In this document: positions 5,659 to 8,365 of the stretch, piece after piece
Layout of the letters: each line of letters begins with the position of its first letter
How positions within the stretch are numbered: the stretch's first letter is position 1
Source of the DNA: Lachnospiraceae bacterium
Lineage (GTDB): Bacteria; Bacillota; Clostridia; Lachnospirales; Lachnospiraceae
Assembly (NCBI GenBank): GCA_021202575.1
Contig: JAJQCU010000250.1
Span: forward strand, 1-8,365
Length of the DNA: 8,365 nucleotides
Direction: 5' to 3'
Position numbers and translations under genes: made by a program
Notes under the pieces: generated by a model
The model's database searches: none
What the model saw: the letters and a program-made list of their open reading frames with translations, nothing else
What the model was told of the DNA's origin: nothing

Positions 5659-6351
5659 TCAGGAATGATTTCTGCGCACCACTTCCAGTACCGTCAGTAC
5701 CTCTCCGTCCACTGTGAAATGAATATCCCACCCCGCGAACTCCAGCTTAAACACCTGATCCTCGCTTTTGCGATAGATGGGCCTGGGGTCCTGCCTGAGA
5801 ATTTCCACTGCCGCCGACTGCCTGTCCGGCGGAAATTTTTGCAGCTCCTCCTCTGGAAAATCCACCTTCAGCTCATGAATTGCAGTTTTTCCTGCAAATC
5901 CGGAGCTGGCCTCCGGATGGGCGTCGGCGTAGGGCAGATAGGGCTTGATGTCATAAACAGGCGTTCCATCCACCATGTCCACCCCGGACACATGAAGCAC
6001 CGGGCCCAGCTTTTCATCAAATACAATTTCATCCAGCCGGACGCAGGAAAGGCCGATGGGGTTGGGACGAAAGGGCGAGCGGGTGGCGAAAACTCCCATG
6101 TGCACTCTGCCGCCCAGCCGCGGCGGCGTGACGGTGGCCGCCCAGTTCTTCCGCTTTGCCTGAGAAAATTCCCACAAAATCCAGATATGGGAAAAGTCCT
6201 CCAGTCCCCGGAACGCCTCCTCCTGCCGATACTCCGGCAAAAATACAATCCTCACCTTCAGCTCATTCACCAGGCCGCTCTGCCTCGGCACGCCGAATTT
6301 TGTCGGAAAATCTGTATGTATTTTAGCGATGATTTTCATTTCCTGAGACAT
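5659..6351 (-). CDS. trmO: tRNA t6A37 N6-methyltransferase TrmO (TsaA/YaeB)
   Basis: SAM-dependent methylation of N6-threonylcarbamoyladenosine at position 37 of tRNAs, giving m6t6A; cytoplasmic. At 230 residues it has the usual length of the family. The beta-barrel TsaA/VirR-like domain carries the family motifs FSHIWILWEF (53-62), VFATRSPFRPNPIGLS (87-102) and GVDMVDGTPVYDIKPY (123-138). The rest, after about 155, is the C-terminal extension seen in many bacterial members. The ATG at 6351 has AGGAG nine bases ahead; an ATG at codon 5 is a lesser alternative. It lies between spoIIID and guaA on the same strand but with gaps of 156 and 384 bases, so it is probably transcribed on its own. Confidence 0.92.
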   Translation of the reverse strand: MSQEMKIIAKIHTDFPTKFGVPRQSGLVNELKVRIVFLPEYRQEEAFRGLEDFSHIWILWEFSQAKRKNWAATVTPPRLGGRVHMGVFATRSPFRPNPIGLSCVRLDEIVFDEKLGPVLHVSGVDMVDGTPVYDIKPYLPYADAHPEASSGFAGKTAIHELKVDFPEEELQKFPPDRQSAAVEILRQDPRPIYRKSEDQVFKLEFAGWDIHFTVDGEVLTVLEVVRRNHS

Positions 6352-6507
6352 CCCGACCGGCTCCTGTTTCTTCCCGTTTTTCCCGCCTTCATAAAGCAGC
6401 TGACCTCAGCTTTTCCTCTCCCGGCCACCTGCCCCGTTATCTGTAAACCTCTTATATCTTAACCTTCTCATGCGCCGTTCTGACATCCGTATATATCCTG
6501 ATAAATC

Positions 6508-6762
6508 TTATTTTTTCTGCCGCAGATACTTCTCCCTCGTCGCCAGGCCGCCCCGGATATGGCGCTCGCTCTTATTTACATCCAGCACCTTCCTGGCGTC
6601 CTTCGCCAGACCCGGGTTGACCGCGCCCAGCCTGTGAACCACATCCTGGTGCACCGTGCTTTTACTGACCCCGAACACCTTCGCGGCTTGTCTGACCGTC
6701 GCGTTATTTTCAATAATATAAACAGCAATGCTGGTGGCCCGCTCCGCAATATAATCCTTCAC
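6508..6762 (-). CDS. spoIIID: Sporulation transcription factor SpoIIID
   Basis: Mother-cell DNA-binding protein that activates or represses many sigma-E-dependent genes and prepares for sigma-K. The 84 residues match the family along their length: the N terminus KDYIAERA, the helix-turn-helix at 22-41 (TVRQAAKVFGVSKSTVHQDV), and the basic C-terminal segment RHIRGGLATREKY (67-79) that also contacts DNA. It starts with GTG at 6762, preceded by GAGGGG at a good distance. A sigma-E-type promoter lies directly upstream. It marks the organism as an endospore former. Confidence 0.95.
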   Translation of the reverse strand: MKDYIAERATSIAVYIIENNATVRQAAKVFGVSKSTVHQDVVHRLGAVNPGLAKDARKVLDVNKSERHIRGGLATREKYLRQKK

Positions 6763-6788
6763 TCCATCCCCTCAGAACGCTTTTTACC

Positions 6789-6817
6789 ATTATATGAAGC
6801 ATTCTCAGGATTATGAC
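6789..6817 (-). promoter_or_regulatory. Sigma-E-type promoter of spoIIID
   Basis: On the minus strand, GTCATAAT (6817..6810) and CATATAAT (6796..6789) are 13 bases apart. Each matches 7 of 8 positions of the B. subtilis sigma-E consensus (GTCATATT and CATACAAT) at accepted spacing. spoIIID is a known sigma-E target. The start would fall near 6783, about 20 bases before the GTG, so the gene need not rely on read-through from trkH. Confidence 0.65.
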
Positions 6818-6845
6818 CCGCACCGCGGCGGCAAAAGGCCCGTAT

Positions 6846-8300
6846 CTACACCCGCCTTCTCCATGTATTTTGGGAAAATAAAATCAGAATCGGGAAAATC
6901 TCCAGCCTCCCCGCCAGCATATCCCAGATCAGCACCAGCTTGGAAAACACACTGAACGCGCTGTAGTTGCCCGTGGCGCCCACCATCTCAAAGCCGGGTC
7001 CGATATTATTAAAACAGGCCAGCACCGCCGACAGATTCATCGTGATGGAAAAGCCGTCCAGCGACACCAGTAAAAAACTCGCGATGATAATCATCACATA
7101 GGCCGCCAGGTAGGCATTCGTGCTGGCGACCACCTTCTCGCTGATTCTGTAGCCGTTGGACCGCACCACCTCTACCTTGCGGGGGCTGACCACCTGCTGA
7201 ATGGAGCGTTTCGCCGATTTAATGACAAGCAGCATCCGCCCCACCTTAAACCCGCCGCCGGTACTGCCCGCGCAGGCGCCGATGATCATCAGAATCATCA
7301 GAAGTCCTTTGGAAAAATTCGGCCACTGGTCGAAATCCGTGGTGGCAAAGCCGGTCGTAGTCATAATACTGGCCACCTGAAACGCCGCGTGGCGCACCGT
7401 CTCGGCCAGGGTATCATAGTAACCGCGCAGGTTCCAGACGATCAGCGCGATGCTGCCGAGCACAATTCCCAGGTAGGTGCGCAGCTCCTCATCCTTCCAC
7501 ACATCCCTGAATTTCCGCAGAGTCAGCAGATAATAACAGTTGAAATTCACGCCGAAAAGCAGCATGAAAACAGTACAGACATTCTGAATGTAGGGGCTGT
7601 AGCCCGCGATGGAATCCGACAGGACGCCAAAGCCTCCTGTGCCCGCCGTACCGAAGGCGATGCACACCGCGCTCAGTGGATCAAGCCCTCCTGCCAGGAG
7701 GAAAAAAATATCGAGCACCGTCAGGATACAGTACAGCATATAGAGGATCGAGGCGGTATCCTTCATCTTCGGCACAAGCTTGCCCACATTCGGGCCCGGG
7801 CTCTCTGCCTTTAAAAGATGCGTGGTAAAGCCGCCTTCCTCTTGATTCGGCATAAACGCCAGCAAAAACACCAGCACACCCATGCCGCCGACCCAGTGGC
7901 TGAAGGAACGCCAGTAAAGCATACTGTTGGAAAGTGCCTCTACATCCTCCAGGATGGAAGCTCCCGTTGTGGTAAAACCGGACACAATCTCAAAAAACGC
8001 GTCGATATAAGCGGGAATTTCCCCTGACAGATAAAAAGGCAGGCAGCCCAAGAGGCTCATGGCAATCCAGCATAAGCCCACGCAGACCAGCCCCTCCTTC
8101 GCCCGGAACACGCTGCTGCTGCCGCGGCCGAACAAAAACAGCGCCACACCCGCCAGAAACGTCAGCACAATCGTTGCCGCAAAACAGCCGACAGCTTTCA
8201 GCTCCCCGAAATAAACCCCGATCAGCAGGGCCGGTATCATAAAAACAGCTTCCAGCATCAGGATCTGCCCGATAAATTTTCCGATCATTTTATGGTTCAT
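6846..8300 (-). CDS. trkH: TrkH-family potassium uptake membrane subunit
   Basis: Integral membrane channel-like subunit of the Trk/Ktr potassium uptake system; it works with the cytoplasmic NAD- or ATP-binding subunit TrkA. The 484 residues form four M1-P-M2 repeats, each with a selectivity-filter segment: TTTGAS (110-115), GTAGTGGFG (217-225), TTTGFAT (314-320) and NNIGPGFE (431-438). The glycine-rich AGSTGGG (344-350) and the ending MLAGRLEIFPILILF (461-475) are typical of the TrkH branch. The ATG at 8300 has only a modest GGGG-containing binding site; the upstream gene ends 12 bases earlier, so translation may be coupled. It follows the trkA end in the same direction, as in many Clostridia. 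No clear terminator follows; spoIIID starts 83 bases later from its own promoter. Confidence 0.95.
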   Translation of the reverse strand: MNHKMIGKFIGQILMLEAVFMIPALLIGVYFGELKAVGCFAATIVLTFLAGVALFLFGRGSSSVFRAKEGLVCVGLCWIAMSLLGCLPFYLSGEIPAYIDAFFEIVSGFTTTGASILEDVEALSNSMLYWRSFSHWVGGMGVLVFLLAFMPNQEEGGFTTHLLKAESPGPNVGKLVPKMKDTASILYMLYCILTVLDIFFLLAGGLDPLSAVCIAFGTAGTGGFGVLSDSIAGYSPYIQNVCTVFMLLFGVNFNCYYLLTLRKFRDVWKDEELRTYLGIVLGSIALIVWNLRGYYDTLAETVRHAAFQVASIMTTTGFATTDFDQWPNFSKGLLMILMIIGACAGSTGGGFKVGRMLLVIKSAKRSIQQVVSPRKVEVVRSNGYRISEKVVASTNAYLAAYVMIIIASFLLVSLDGFSITMNLSAVLACFNNIGPGFEMVGATGNYSAFSVFSKLVLIWDMLAGRLEIFPILILFSQNTWRRRV

Positions 8301-8312
8301 GGCAAATCCCCG

Positions 8313-8365
8313 TCACACAAAGATCTCATTAAAATTGGAAATCACACCGCCGCCGCTGACCACGA
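8313..8365 (-). CDS. trkA: C-terminal end of a probable trkA (partial)
   Basis: An open frame enters from the right edge and ends at TGA (8315..8313), reading VVSGGGVISNFNEIFV. The other two frames of this strand stop earlier. Only 16 codons are visible. Identification as the Trk regulatory NAD-binding subunit rests on position, 12 bases before trkH, and on the hydrophobic strand plus short helix ending seen in TrkA-C domains. Confidence 0.55.
   Translation of the reverse strand, partial: VVSGGGVISNFNEIFV

Noticed and set aside
6398..6411. AGCTGACCTCAGCT hairpin between spoIIID and trmO as a terminator
   Set aside because: A two-base loop and a six-pair stem with no T-run in the direction of transcription; the run of T is on the plus strand, where no gene ends.
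5665..6462. A plus-strand open frame of 265 codons opposite trmO
   Set aside because: It is a shadow of trmO in a G+C-rich gene; the minus-strand protein carries all the family motifs.
1..8365. CRISPR array, tRNA or rRNA genes
   Set aside because: No regularly spaced repeats with spacers and no tRNA-like or rRNA-like stretches were seen on either strand.

Overview
The window looks like a chromosomal segment of a spore-forming Clostridia bacterium, most likely Lachnospiraceae-like. It carries spoIIID, a trkA-trkH potassium uptake pair, trmO and a guaA whose protein ends PPGTIEFE, and the protein style is firmicute throughout. The genus cannot be fixed from the sequence alone.

Bases 1 to about 3726 are one end of an integrated mobile element sitting against the 3' end of guaA, a known insertion hot spot for genomic islands. 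Reading outward from the chromosome junction it holds: (i) a non-coding end of about 215 bp with three 11-bp tandem repeats that look like integrase arm sites; (ii) an XRE-family repressor on the plus strand; (iii) a 184-bp divergent control region with two good sigma-A promoters and four related operator-like sites; (iv) a minus-strand operon of excisionase, tyrosine integrase, ribbon-helix-helix protein and RepA-like AAA/RecA-fold ATPase, with gaps of only 1, 11 and 2 bases. A further gene may start at base 27 and run off the left edge. The likely logic is a lysogeny-type switch: the repressor holds down one promoter that drives excision, integration and probably replication or mobilization together. 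No relaxase, conjugation or cargo gene is visible; the rest of the element and its other attachment site lie to the left of the window.

Bases 3727 to 8365 are chromosomal, and all genes are on the minus strand: trkA (only its last codons), trkH, spoIIID, trmO and guaA in order of transcription. spoIIID has its own well-placed sigma-E-type promoter just after trkH, as expected for a mother-cell sporulation regulator. Between trmO and guaA lies a 385-bp gap holding a striking 233-bp structured element with imperfect terminal inverted repeats (20 of 26 positions, including a perfect GACAAAAGG core) and several perfect internal hairpins. It looks like a MITE-type or other dispersed repeat that has become the guaA 5' leader.

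The most unusual items are the four-operator divergent switch, the single coupled excision-to-replication operon, the helically phased repeats next to guaA, and the hairpin-rich repeat in the guaA leader. The gene families themselves are known ones; I see no clearly new protein system in the part of the element that is visible.
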